From positions 3,410,501 through 3,474,500 of the forward strand of contig JAKJHU010000026.1 in the NCBI GenBank assembly GCA_022316685.1: DNA of 64,000 nt, given 5' to 3'. The DNA comes from Progne subis subis. Its lineage: Eukaryota > Chordata > Aves > Passeriformes > Hirundinidae. This document shows, piece by piece, positions 26,793 through 38,586 of this stretch (its first letter is position 1; every line of letters begins with the position of its first letter). A program made the position numbers and the translations under genes. A model generated the notes under the pieces. It did not search any database and was not told the origin of the DNA. It was given only the letters and a program-made list of their open reading frames with translations.

Positions 26793-28020
26793 ACTCCACA
26801 AGTGAGGAAGTTGTAGCACATTTTTGTTAGAAAAGTACAGTCTAAGACTTCCTGCAAAACAAACTAAATACTTTCAAAATCCACGTCAGATTAGAAAGAT
26901 AAAAACCTAGGCATACCAGTGGGAATCTGTGTGTATATGGTTGATCCAGAAGGGTGATTCACAACACCAGAAATAGAAATTAGCATAACCTTAATAATAT
27001 AAAGAAACACAATAAGAAATAGATAAATAACTTTTAGTTATGTCCATTTTCCACTGGATTCTTTTTTCTGGGTTTCCTAACCTATCCCCATTATATGTCA
27101 CATATAAATTATGTTTTTATTAACTGGAAGGGGACTAGTAATAAAATATTGCAATTTTAATTCATAAAATTTACAATAACTATTCTAATGCTTTACTGAA
27201 AAATCTGTCCTGTATCACTATGCACTTTGTTTAGTGATGTCATATGTAATCACATCTGACCTGTGGTGTTTGTTGTCTGCATTACTGCCTTTCCATTGCT
27301 CTTCATGTTTCCTGTAATTCCCTTTCCTCACTTATAAGTCTTTACTTTGTAACACTGAAATCAGAAATCTTGCCTTCAAAGTAAGTAATTACTTTGGGAA
27401 ATAATAGAATTTTCCTTGTGATCTCTGACACTAGGGTCTTGGACAATATAAATGCTAAAAATCAGCAAGGTTTTTTAAGTTATAATAAAAAGTGATTTGA
27501 AGCTTGGAGCATCATGCAGGGAAAAAGGACTTCAGGTGTGATAAAGTCCAATTTAAATGTTGGCCCCAAGGTACAAAAATTAAGATCAGTACATGTAGCA
27601 TCAGATACCACTAAAAAGTATTTCCATTTTTTCAGAGAGATGAAGTTGTATTTCTAGATCCCCCTGCTATTCTTAACCTGAGTTATTATACTGCAGTTCT
27701 TCAAGCACCCAGTGCAAAAAGGGGGCCTGTGAGGGTAGGGAAAAAAAAACCAAACAAACAAACAAAAAAAAGAACAGTAGGAACAGTAAAGCAGGATACA
27801 AAGTGAAAAATGTATAAGTCATGTTTTCAGGTTCCCTCATGCTCACAGATCTTTACAGAAAAAAAGAATGTTGTTTTACACAAAAATAATCATTAATCAA
27901 TCAGTAAAAATTAATTAAAACTTCTAATGTGGGATTATGATAAATAGTTGAAGTGGGAGATCCCCATGTAACATCCAGGTCTGAGGTCTGTCTTGCTCAT
28001 CCATGATAAAGTGTTTTTAT

Positions 28021-28066
28021 TAGTTAGTTAGATAGATAAAGTTAGTTAGTTAGATAAAGTTAGTTA
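28021..28066. repeat. GTTA/GATA tandem repeat
   Basis: GTTAGTTAGTTAGATAAA-type units recur with a period near 18 and an internal tetranucleotide period. Confidence 0.85.
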
Positions 28067-28235
28067 TTGATTAGTCTTTGCAGATTTTGGTGAGAAGTTC
28101 TATCATGGACTTGTCAAAGAACTGTTCTTCTGCTAAAGTTTCCATCAAATTCAATGTAAATTATTTCATAATGTTCTGAGGAAATCAAAAGAAGAATTTT
28201 TGTCAAAAAAATGCAGTGAGCCTTATTGAAAAAGT

Positions 28236-28372
28236 AAAAAAAAACCCAAAAAACAAAACAAAACAAACCCACAACAACAACAACAAAACCCCAAACAAAA
28301 CAAAACCAAAAACAAACAAACAAGCAAATCACAAACAAAAAGCAACAACAACAAAAAAAACCAACCACCCCC
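28236..28372. repeat. A/C-rich low-complexity tract
   Basis: About 135 bp almost without G or T, made of AAAAC, CAA and CCAAA units. It yields a Lys/Asn/Thr frame on plus and a Phe/Val/Cys frame on minus, neither of which is a gene. Confidence 0.9.
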
Positions 28373-28452
28373 AACACCTATTGATAAATATACATTTAAA
28401 GGTAATTTGGACAGGACATAACATCAAGTGAGCATTGGAGGCCTTTTTCTTT

Positions 28453-28454
<2 letters not shown>

Positions 28455-28505
<51 letters not shown>
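28455..28505. repeat. 51-base poly(T) tract
   Basis: An uninterrupted run of 51 T. On the minus strand it is a poly(A) immediately preceded by ATTAAA-like sequence, so a retroposed 3' end is conceivable, but no source sequence is recognised. Confidence 0.9.
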
Positions 28506-28509
<4 letters not shown>

Positions 28510-31500
28510 GCACTTCATGGGATAGATTATGTTTATGAGGTGGTGGTTTCTGATACACTTAAAAAGCCATTTCTGCTTCATGTACAAAATTTGAGAGTTT
28601 TACTTTAAGTTTCATTTCCTTCTCTCAGAAAATTGCATGCCATACTCTCAGTTATATAAATCATTTATTCAACACTAAAGGCATACTTTGGCATCCTACA
28701 TTAAATAAAGATGCTTAGAACAAGTAAGAAAGAACAGTAACATAATTATTTTTATTGCTACCAACATCATATGCAAGAGACTTTTTTTCAGAGCTGATCT
28801 TTCAATTTTTATTATAAAGAAAAATATTTTCAAGTTTTCTACTTTTTAATAGTTGGAGTAGCTAGAAATTAAAAAGATTTTGATCTCTCAATTATTCTTT
28901 TCCATGTTACCATTTGTCAGATGAAAATTTATGCAGCACAAAGCATTGAAACTATCTGGAAAATGCAAGTTCAATTAAAAAAAAAAAAAACCCAGTTAAT
29001 ATAATTTTAAGTAGTATAGATTATGAGCATGTTTGCTTCTTTCTGAGAAATCCAAATGTGGTTTGTATGACATAATCAGGATGTGTGTACTTTCATACAC
29101 TTTTTCCCTTCAAGCATAGTTTTTAATCAATAGACCAACACTAGCAGAGAAAAAGTAGTTTGCTTAGTAAGAGCAAGCTTTATTTTTCATACACAAGCAG
29201 TGTTTGATTTTTGCCCAGCCCAAATCCAATAACGAAACTGGCTGTTAGATGTGTGTGCTCAAGGCTTCAACAGGGCTGGATTTTAATTGTAGGTGCTTTG
29301 TACCCAGATTAGTCTTAGAAGATAAAAGGAAGAATTACTCTTAAACCAAGGATATTAATTCAGATTTAAAGAAACAATGCATAATCTTTAGAATAAGGTC
29401 GAGAGCAATCCAATTAGTTTCAAGACAGCTAATGTGGTAGGTAAATTTGTGTGTAACTGCAGAATGTCTCAGAATTGTGCTGACACTGTTAGCCTGACAA
29501 ATGTATTAAGACAGACCCATTCCTGCCCAGAACTCTAGTAGAAGATTTGGCAGTTCTGATATTTGACCAGTTCACTTATTTACATGTACCTGTACTGTTC
29601 TTTCCATTGAGCTCACCAGGTATTAGGGCATTGAACTTGCAGGATGACAACATCCACTATGGTGGAAGTTCCTGTGGACCTTGATTTTATTCAACTTTGG
29701 CTAGGAATCTACCACCTTGAAAGGTCTTTGTGTCCTATGATCCTCTAGAGTGCTAATCCCAATGTCCATTTTTTTGCTTTGAGGGTATCTCTGTTGGAGA
29801 TGAGAATGTTTCTGCTGATACCGACTTGCCTATCAGCTCTGTTGCATGTACTTCCAGAACAAACCAGATTAAGAGACAGCTAATGTGGAAATTCTGTTAG
29901 ATCTTTGGGACTTCCTTGATGGACTTGTGAGGAGTTGCATGAACACAAAAATACTACATGGAATCCTGAAGCTCACAGAAAAAATCTGCTAAACTCACAA
30001 GCAAAATGTTCTAACTTTTGAAGACTCTCTGTACCAAAGTATAAATAATATATTTGCCACATATATAGAAGTTGTATGGACTCCAAACAAACTAAAAATT
30101 AATTTTAGGATAATATAAGATTATGGTAAATTTTGTTAAGCCCCACCACCCCCCCCCCAAAAAAAAAAAAAATCAATCTTAAATATAAAAGGTTATCTAA
30201 AATACTTCTAAAAATTCTTTTGAAAGTTTTAACACTTCAACTGAGGACTAAAACAAATACCGCAAAACCTCCCTGAACTTGCATTCAGATTCAGGCTGAC
30301 AATATTTATGTTGCAGATATTATCTTACTATAATATATATAATTTTTTTTTTTTTTTTTCTGGGTCTCTGGTGAGGCACATGTGAAAATTGCATAGCATG
30401 GTGGTGCACAATCTAAACTGACCCATGGACAATAAAGTAGAGTAAGTAGGGTTCAGCAAGAAAATTCTACTTACATTTCCTGTCCACTTTTATGTTTGAA
30501 TTTTATGACAGTGTGGGAATGACAGCCTTGCATGCAACAAGTTTGTTGTGAGCTATGGTATCATTATTTTCTAAGATGTCACTTGTTGAAAAAGCCTGTT
30601 AATTCCTTTGAATAAGAATGAGTAATTCATGTGCACTTTCATTACATGTGCCTGAGCTTGTTCATTATCAATATCCTTGTCTACTTTTGTCTTCTGTGTC
30701 AACTTAAGATAATAACCATGGCTTTTACCAGCAATGTGGATTCATGGATGTGCAATTCCCCAATTCACTCATCTGGATAATGTATTCATCCTATAACACT
30801 GTATATCACTTTCAGGACAGTGCTGGTTGGAGAGGAACAGTTGCCTCAAGCAAAAGCAATGAACCATTTAGCAACTATACTGCAGTCTGTTATAAAGTAT
30901 CTTATTGTGTCTCTCTCCAACCCTATCCATCTACAGCAATAATCATGAGACAGTCTTTGAAATAGTGGCACAACTAAGGGACTATACCAGGCATTACAGA
31001 TCCAGTTCAAGTTCCCATGCTGTTTCTGACACTGGCCTCATTAATACTGTGTTACATCTGAGTCTTAAAGATAGAGCATCTTTAGGTGTTCTGGTTCCTT
31101 GGTGAGTATAGAATACGGGAGTGAAGACAAACTATCAAGTTCTGGTTGTGATGAGGAATACAATAACCCATCACCATAGCAAAGAGCACATTTTATTTGA
31201 AAAATACGAATAAAAGATTTTGTCCCTTTTGTTTATTAAAAGAAAATGTAACAATTTCTATCAGTAACACTTGCATAAGGAGGTATACTTTACATTACTC
31301 TTTTGTTAAAAAAAATATATATATTTTTGGAGACTTTGGAAAAATAAGAATGGCCCAAAACTTGCAACACACTTCTAATGTTCCTTAGAATGCACTGTGC
31401 CATTTACTTGTACTGCAAGTACAAGGTCTTAGCACTTTATAATCCACAAAGTAATGTTAGGCAGCATAATTTCATATCCTTCATTGCATTCAGAATATTC

Positions 31501-32677
31501 CCTTTGTTACCCTTGTGTGAGCTTATGAGTTTGGTTAATTCCAGACTGGTCCAATACTTATATTTTCAAAAGGATGATTTAAAAAATCTTAGACCACAAA
31601 CATTTTGTAATTCCTTTTAAATACCAGAAATAATACGTTCCTATAGACATTTTCTTTCAGCATTCACAATTTAAACAGCTGCATCAATTAGAATTAAATC
31701 TCAAAAATGTTTGCAGCTATTTTTGTTTTCAAAGAAGAATGCAGAAAAATAAAGTGCGTAACAGAGTGAAGTTTCTTTCAACTTTTACAGTATTCTATGT
31801 GTATGTAATGAAAAGTAACACTGATAAACAAAGTAATTTGTTTTCAATGTATGAATCTTAAACTAACTCCAGCTGAATTCAATCTCTTCTTTGTCTTTAA
31901 AGTGCATTAAACTACATTTTTGACAGGTTTTGTTTTGACAATATAGTTTCACATTTTACAATTCTCATACTGACTAGTTTTTCAGATTGTTTTGACTTGT
32001 CAAGATTACAGCATATTGAGTGCCCTCACCATTACAAGAAAGAGGGTTAATTTGAAGGAATGCAACTAATTATTTTGGTGGAAATGTATTATTAGTTGAA
32101 TGGTTGTTGTAGAAATCAAATTATAGATGGAAAAGCCCTTAAGTATCACTTTGCATGTGCCATTTAACTTTACTCAGTATTTCCAGTTTAAGTCAAATTG
32201 GCAGTTTTCAGCATTTAGTTGTTAAGCAGCAACAGGATTACAATTTAGGCTAATTGAAAAAAAATATTTGAGAATGAGTACACAAAAGATCCATGAAAGC
32301 TTTAAGCATAGTCTGCATAATCAGGCTTAACCATAAACTGAGAAAAAGTTTCCCACGATAATTTCACTGAATATATACTTTGTTAAAACAGCAATGACAC
32401 AAAATGATTGTGCCATCCAGTGTTAATTTTCTTTCGCTTCAATCTAGGTCAACACAGAATTTCTCAAATATAGTTTGAATTTGTTTTTAGGACACAAAGG
32501 ACCAAAGGGGAAGGAAAAAAAAAACAAAAAACAAAGAAGTGAGATTGGGATAATAAAACTGTAAACCTGTTATTTCTGCACTGTGAGGCCTTCTTCTGTG
32601 GCCCTGAAGATTTAGTATTTTTTTATTTGTCATGCAAACAACACAACACTGTGATGTGTATTTGAATAAAACACAGT

Positions 32678-32703
32678 AAGCATAGCAAGCATAGCAAGCA
32701 TGC
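32678..32703. repeat. Short tandem repeat, 9-bp unit
   Basis: The unit AAGCATAGC is present twice, plus a partial third copy. Confidence 0.85.
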
Positions 32704-34125
32704 AGACATACCATGATAGAAAAGCACATCTGGTGATCACTGTGGAAAGGATGTAACAAATAGGACACACTGCAGCATCACAGAAGCAGCGTCTTAATAA
32801 CCCAGCAGAGTTTTCAAGGGATTCAGGTATCCTGGGGTACAATGCATGTGCGGTATAGCAGCAAAGAGAGCACCAGGAATGGTGAAAAGGGGATTATTAT
32901 TTCTCTGAGATATTATTGACTTGAACTGACCATTAGCATAAGGAGTAATTAGTTGTTTGTGTCACTGCACTTCTGTTGCCTTTAAGCCTGAATGTTCTGT
33001 GATGTAAATAAGAAAAAACAATGGCACGAACACTGCTTAAAACAAAAAATACAATTGATTTTCCCTGTTTTGGTGTAGGGCCAGAGGGAATAGACATAAA
33101 GATAACTAATACCCAGTTCTCAAAACTGTAATACAACAATGAATGCAATTTTCATGCAGCTGTGATACAAAGTATTATGGTAGTAGTAATGCTGAAATAT
33201 TTTGGTTTTTAACACATACTTACACAGTACAAAAATTTAGATGTTTGCATAAAACAAGTGTGACGTAAATAAATAGAAACTTTCTCCTAATAAAATTGCA
33301 CACTACTAATTGCTTTATTTGGGACAAAACTGAAACATCCTAGTTTTCCCCTCAAAAATGACAATAAAAGACAATTCTCAGCTTCTGTGCAACCCTTACT
33401 GCATCTAACTTCATGCTACAGCAAGAATGCCTTCTTAAATTCTTTTCTAAAAGATTCTGTATTTCATAAAAGGTGTAAAAAAATTAAAACAAATTATTAA
33501 ACTATTTTCAAGTCATCAGCAGAGTATCTTAGGGTTCAGGTGTTTTTCCCTACTAAATATTCCTGTAGAATTTTTAGGGTTTAGATTCTGAAAGACAGAA
33601 GAAACATTACAAATTTTAAACAAAATAGTGTACTACTAAAACAATTCTGGAACTACAGTGCAACTCATACTTCTTAGAGTGTAAAAGTTGCTTACAAAGC
33701 TGCTTGCTATTTTTTCCAGAAGGCTGTTTAAACCAAAAGCAGTCCCCTACATCTCCGGGGCAAAAAAAAAATCTTCTCAAAGTAAATTCAGTCATGTCTA
33801 GGACCTATTCAACCACAGAGTAAAGGAAAAAAAAAAAAGGTTTAATGATCTAGTTCACCTATATAGCTCACAGTAGATCAGCAATAAATATAGACCCTTC
33901 TTTACTAAGCTGAATGTAAGTGGCACCTAAAATGCAGTGGGAGGAATGTATGCATCATACAAATCTGTATCACTCTGCACACCTGGCTGGAGAGTAAGAA
34001 AAAAGTACACAGCTTCTACTCTGGACAGTTTTCCAATCAAATACATACTAGAAGTAGTACATTTCCCTAAAGTGGAGATACAATTGAAAGCAGAGGACTG
34101 TTAATAGTGATTGTGAGTATTATAG

Positions 34126-34153
34126 GTCATAATATCTCATAGGATATTATGAC
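34126..34153. repeat. Inverted repeat, 11-bp stem, 6-base loop
   Basis: GTCATAATATC (34126-34136) and GATATTATGAC (34143-34153) are exact reverse complements around a 6-base loop. The hairpin is AT-rich. No T-run or other context suggests a specific role. Confidence 0.85.
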
Positions 34154-34217
34154 TTCCTGGGCGTCAGAAAGACAAAGTTAACATTTCAAACAAAGGAAAG
34201 GAAAAATCAGAATCTGC

Positions 34218-34371
34218 TAGATGAGGTGCTAAGTAGGCTGCTATGTTAAGCAGAACTGTTTAGCAGCTCTGCTGCTGCAAAGCTAAAAAAAAAGGAAAAA
34301 AAGAAAAAAGCTGGATTAGGTGTTAAGCAGCCTGCTATGTTAAGAAGAACTATCCGTTCTGCAATGCTATG
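34218..34371. repeat. Imperfect duplication of a roughly 60-bp unit
   Basis: GATGAGGTGCTAAGTAGGCT... (34218-34285) is repeated as GATTAGGTGTTAAGCAGCCT... (34312-34371), with shared cores CTGCTATGTTAAG and TCTGC..AATGCT/AAAGCT. An A-rich spacer separates the two. The divergence suggests an old local duplication. Confidence 0.75.
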
Positions 34372-35407
34372 AAGTTACTAATGTAAGAAATCAATTTACT
34401 TAATCCATAGGAACCACAGTAGTGGTGTATTTCCTTCAGTGACTTAAAAAGCTCTGTTTCCATGATGCTTGAAATAGGGAAAACCCATCTTGTTCTGCTG
34501 AGGTGGCAATTACTCTAAGAGAAATAAATATCAGCAGATTGAACTTAAAAGAAAAAAGCACCATCATCTTATTCTCCTTGCTTCAATTTTTGGTATCCCA
34601 ATGTCTTACCAGCAGCTCTATTTTGCCTTTAATCACACATGGAAATAGAAAAACATTATGATTAAGAACTCTGGGTTTTAAATAGACTGTTGTAGCTTCT
34701 GGATTCAGACTAGCAAATTATTTAAAAAGCTTCAGCTCTTGACACTAAGTGAAGCACAGTGAGCCAAACAATGAGCCAAACAACTGCATAGTTTAATGGT
34801 GTTGCCATTGTTTTTATTGAAAAAGCCTATGCTTCGACTGCTTCTCTGCATAAAGAGTACTTTGGGCCTATTCCATTTAGATGAATGGTGTTCCCATGTA
34901 AAGACAAAAAGAAAAATCATAACACTGGAAACAACAGTTCCTCTAGCACGCAGTAACAGAACAGTTCTGGGGTTATGGACTAGAGCTGTGTTTGAGCTAC
35001 AGATAATGATGCCCTCCATCTGTTAGCTGGTTATGGATGACAAGATTATGAAGGACATAATGAAATGACATCTTCTCAATGCAACCTGCTCAGTCAGTAA
35101 GATTAAATTATCAAAGGACTATTTATTTAAGAGGACAGGTGTGGCTTATCACCTCTGTAAAGTAAACAGACTGGTAGCACTTCTCACACTGATAGTAAAC
35201 AAGGCCTAGAACACAGCTAGAAATGCAACATCACAACCACCTGCAAGAGATTTGATCCTCTGTTAGCCCTCTTCCTAAACAGACATGACCACAAACTTAC
35301 TGCAGCTTGGAGCTGTTACGAATATTGCAATAAAAATGTCATTTCTTGGCTTTACTTCAGGTATTGTTGCAGATAAGTTACCAGAGACTTTAATCAGCAA
35401 TTAAAAA

Positions 35408-35437
35408 GAAAAACAAACAAACAAACAAACAAAAAAC
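35408..35437. repeat. (AAAC)n microsatellite
   Basis: About six CAAA units flanked by A runs, within the likely cadherin 3' UTR. Confidence 0.9.
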
Positions 35438-35650
35438 CACACAAGGGACAATAGATTCTTTTTTCTGTATTTTCCAAAATTTTACTTTCTTCCAATTGGA
35501 GAACCCAGTTTCAAATATGAAAAGGGCACTTGTTCTACAGTAACTGCATACAACTTACTCAGTTCCAAGTACTGTTTTCACTTTTTTTGTTACCATTGTT
35601 GTCATTATCTGTCCAGTTGTTTAGGAATTTCTCTGTTCTGGGAGTTACAA

Positions 35651-36141
35651 CTAAGTTGTTCTTTCTGGTTCTATTTCCCCATAGAGTTCAGCTAGCTTCT
35701 TGAACTCAGGTCCCCAGTCTCCAAGGTAATTATAATCCTGGTCAGAGTGTGTCGTTGCTGAATCCAGAGAGCTGATAGACCCAGCTTCTGATCTATGACC
35801 CTCGTAGGCATATGTCTGCAGGGAGTCATACGGGGGCACGCTGGGGTCCAGATCAGCCTCTGCCAGTCTTTGTTTAATGAACTCCTGAACATCTATACTG
35901 TCAAGGCTTGAGGAGGGATGATGCCTGGACAGAGGCTTCACTTCAGGACGAACATCCCTCCGGTATTTTAGCTCTTCAGCAGCAGATGGATTCCGCAGTG
36001 CTGTGATGTCAAATGCTTCTGTGTCTTCCTCTCCACCTCCCTCATCATCATATGTCACAACATTTTCCCGGACATCTTCTTCTGAAATGATCAAAGGCTC
36101 CTTCTTGCTACGTCTTAGGGTGATGAAAAGGACCACAATTG
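35651..36141 (-). CDS. CDH20: Type II cadherin, last coding exon: cytoplasmic tail
   Basis: This exon encodes the intracellular domain that binds p120-catenin and beta-catenin and so couples calcium-dependent adhesion to actin. The acceptor TTTTCTCTTTAG at 36142 precedes CA; with the G carried from the previous exon it gives Ala, then [10 protein letters not shown] and 163 codons in all up to TAG (35651-35653). Visible motifs are [12 protein letters not shown] just inside the membrane, the juxtamembrane [15 protein letters not shown] block shared by classical cadherins, [13 protein letters not shown], and the C-terminal catenin-binding block [20 protein letters not shown], ending ERTT. The exon is intact. 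By recall, the [11 protein letters not shown] stretch and the ELYGEIE...ERTT ending fit CDH20 (MN-cadherin) better than CDH6-12, CDH7, CDH18 or CDH19. The class is near certain and the paralogue likely. Confidence 0.9.
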
Positions 36142-37322
36142 CTAAAGAGAAAACTGCAGATATTAGAGTAGGTTTAAAGTTTACATCTGAATAAGTTACA
36201 GAAATAGCAGACAGTAAGTCAAAATTCCAAAGGCATAATATTTTTCAGTACTGGTATTTTCAGTACTTGTAGTTGAGATCATCTGCTACTTAATTTTTTA
36301 GGGATCGCATATAGGAGATAAATGGAGATAACATTCTTTCAGGTAAAAGAAAAATGAGTAACTAAAGTTGGCATTTTTCAGAAGCATAATCCAGGGCTTT
36401 CAGTGTTTCATTAAAGCCAATGTTCAGCATATAAATTGAATTATTCTGTAAAAGGATTATTTTTCCTTATGAATATTCAATTTTGTGTAATCAAATACAA
36501 AATTACAAGATAAATGTGTAACTACATATTTTAAAACAGCCTTCTGACAAGAAAACACTGAAGTAAGCCGAAAAGAAAGTAGGTCTTAGAAAATCTCAAA
36601 ATATCCTCTTGGTTACACTGCAATTACTACTATTTCTTACCATCTCTATAAGAATGCAGAAAATCACATGAGTAACACAGAGTTGTGTATGCAACAAGTT
36701 GTGTCTCTGACAGGAAAAAAAACAAACCAAAACCAACCACAATATTAACTAATGCATAACATTGTAATTGGCCTGGGAAACTAAAAAACCTTAAAATAGT
36801 CAAGAGGAAATGCACCTGAAATGGGATTAATCTTATGAGTCTGCTTATAATCTCCTATGTCCCTTGTCCCTGTGGATTAAGTTGTGCATTGCTACCAGTT
36901 TATTACACAAAGGTAATTAAGAAATGGCTTTTGTAGAGTGAGAATGATGCTTCTTACAGCATAACGTATTTCAAAAAGCTTTGCCAATCTATTTTCTAAA
37001 TTTTTTCACACTATTTGACATGGAATTAGAGCCAGTCTCTTTTTGAAATGTTTCCAAATTACAGAAATAAAGATCTGCATTGCTAATTACTTGATAACCT
37101 CTGAAAAAAAATTTCTACTGGATTCCAGATATTCACAAACATACTTTAAAGGCATTTTTCCCTATTAACTTTAGCTAAACCTTTCCCCTCTAATCACAGC
37201 TATGTGTTCCTAATTGCCTCCTACTACCAGGCAACCACCGGTTGAAAATCATACCACACTGAAACCTAGTGCCCTGACAGATTCTAAGAGGCATTGGAGG
37301 GATAGTATTGCAAATGGCTTAC
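36142..37322 (-). other. Cadherin intron between transmembrane and cytoplasmic exons
   Basis: A phase-1 intron of 1181 bp with a GTAAGCC donor (37322 downward) and a pyrimidine-rich AG acceptor. It splits the Ala codon at the inner end of the membrane helix. No repeat or other gene is recognised in it. Confidence 0.85.
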
Positions 37323-37575
37323 CAAGAAGAATGACAATGCAGAGCAGGATGGCGATTAAAGCTCCTGTGCTCAAGCCAGCCGAGGAGAGGAAAGCTTCAG
37401 CATGGCAAGTTCTCACTCGTCCATCTCCTCTCACAGGCGCAGACCCGGATGGTGAGGGTACTGCTGCTGCTGAGAGGGGGCACGCCGCCATCAGAAATCA
37501 AAACTGGGAGGTAATAAGTATCTTGAGTGGTTCGACTGTATCTCCTTCGTCTTGTCAGAATACTGGCTGTATTAT
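37323..37575 (-). CDS. CDH20: Type II cadherin exon: EC5 end plus transmembrane helix, with one-base frameshift
   Basis: The exon finishes EC5 and encodes the membrane-spanning segment. It starts after TGATATTGTAG; with the G from the previous exon the frame reads DNTASILTRRRRYSR, YYLPVLISDGG, PPLSSSSTLTIRVCAC. Then comes GAGAGGAGATGG, after which the expected continuation (DGRVRTCHAEAFLSSAGLSTG and ALIAILLCIVILL) is found one base out of frame. The exon is 253 bp; flanking intron phases demand a multiple of three, and 252 bp is usual for type II cadherins as I recall. The extra base therefore lies within about 37425-37432. Read without correction, the protein stops at TGA 37397-37399, just before the membrane helix, leaving a soluble ectodomain. 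The cause could be an assembly error, a polymorphism or a true lesion. All flanking exons look intact, which favours a sequence error. Confidence 0.88.
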
Positions 37576-38531
37576 CTACAATATCAAAACCAGAATAGCA
37601 TTTCAGTGAAGTAAAAAATGAAAGAAAGAAAAAAAAACAGTTGTTTAGTTGTTTACTGCTTGTTTCCCATCAAATGGAAACATCAGGCATCTTAAAGCTA
37701 GCCAGTCCTAATCTGTGAAAACGCACAATCTAGAATTAAAATTTGTCTGGAAGACTGTCTGGCCAATAGAGGAAAAAGGGGAGGAGGTAGAAAGTAACTA
37801 GCCTTATATAAATAAGAGTATTTAAAACTCTTGTATTTTTATTGGAATCTAAGTGAACTTTGACAAACATTTTGGGCCCAATTTGCAAGTGTTTTCATTC
37901 CATGTGACGCTGTTGGCAGCATATGAACCCTTGTCAATTAGAATACCTGGAATTATGACGATATCTATACTGAAATCTTTGCACAACACAAAAGCCTCTT
38001 GATTCTCAGAAGAAAATTTCTTTAGTAAATGCTAAAATAAGACATTTATATTCTAGTGTTTGCAAAAGGTTTTAAAGTACAAGTGAGATTTCAGAAAACA
38101 TCTGGAAGGACAGTAACCAAAACCATATTCTTTGGAGAGGTCTGGAGGAAGACAGAAGGCAAAGGAAGGCAAAGGAAGGGGAAAAGAGTGGATATTACAT
38201 ATTCTAAACTAGTAGAGTTCAAAGATAAATAAGAAAGGGGGAGATAGTGACATAAGACTTTGTCACCCTTCTATTACCTACAGGTACATCTGGCATAGAC
38301 AAAGAAAATCTATAGCTTATTACACACACATTGCAAGAGCCTTTGTAGGCACTAAGGAGGGTAGGAAGTTGCCACCCCTATCCCTTTAAGTCCAAGAAAT
38401 TAAGATAAATCCAAGAAATTAAGAGGCATAAAGAGAATGCAGAGGAAGAAATACTACAACATTATATAGTTATAGCTAATGTTCATATATGTAAAATTTA
38501 TTTTCAGTTTGTTGCCACAGTTATGAAATTA

Positions 38532-38555
38532 CTAGCCCCTGAATAAAGTCCAAGA

Positions 38556-38583
<28 letters not shown>
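38532..38583 (+). repeat. AATAAA followed 19 bases later by 27 A residues
   Basis: The plus strand carries AATAAA at 38532-38537 and an uninterrupted A run from 38557 to 38583. This spacing is that of a mature mRNA 3' end, so the tract may be the end of a retroposed transcript lying antisense in the cadherin intron. No source gene and no flanking target duplication is evident. Confidence 0.5.

Positions 38584-38586
<3 letters not shown>

Larger units (their letters stand above)
23614..34000. other. AT-rich intergenic DNA, no recognised gene
   Basis: I see no identifiable gene or large mobile element. Two minus-strand open stretches (25230-25420 and 25722-25970) look slightly less simple than the surroundings but lack splice support. 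The interval holds several A-rich/CC tracts, a 51-base poly(T), a GTTA/GATA-type tandem repeat and a short C10-A15 run near 30149-30173. Part of the right end could be cadherin 3' UTR. Confidence 0.45.
34001..35650 (-). other. CDH20: Probable cadherin 3' UTR and downstream DNA
   Basis: This is the sequence directly 3' of the cadherin stop codon on the minus strand. Minus-strand AATAAA signals occur at 35122-35127 and 34813-34818 (and further out at 33314-33319), but nothing in the sequence alone picks the site used. The interval also holds an (AAAC)n run, a duplicated 60-bp unit and an 11-bp-stem inverted repeat, listed separately. The extent of the UTR is inference. Confidence 0.4.
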
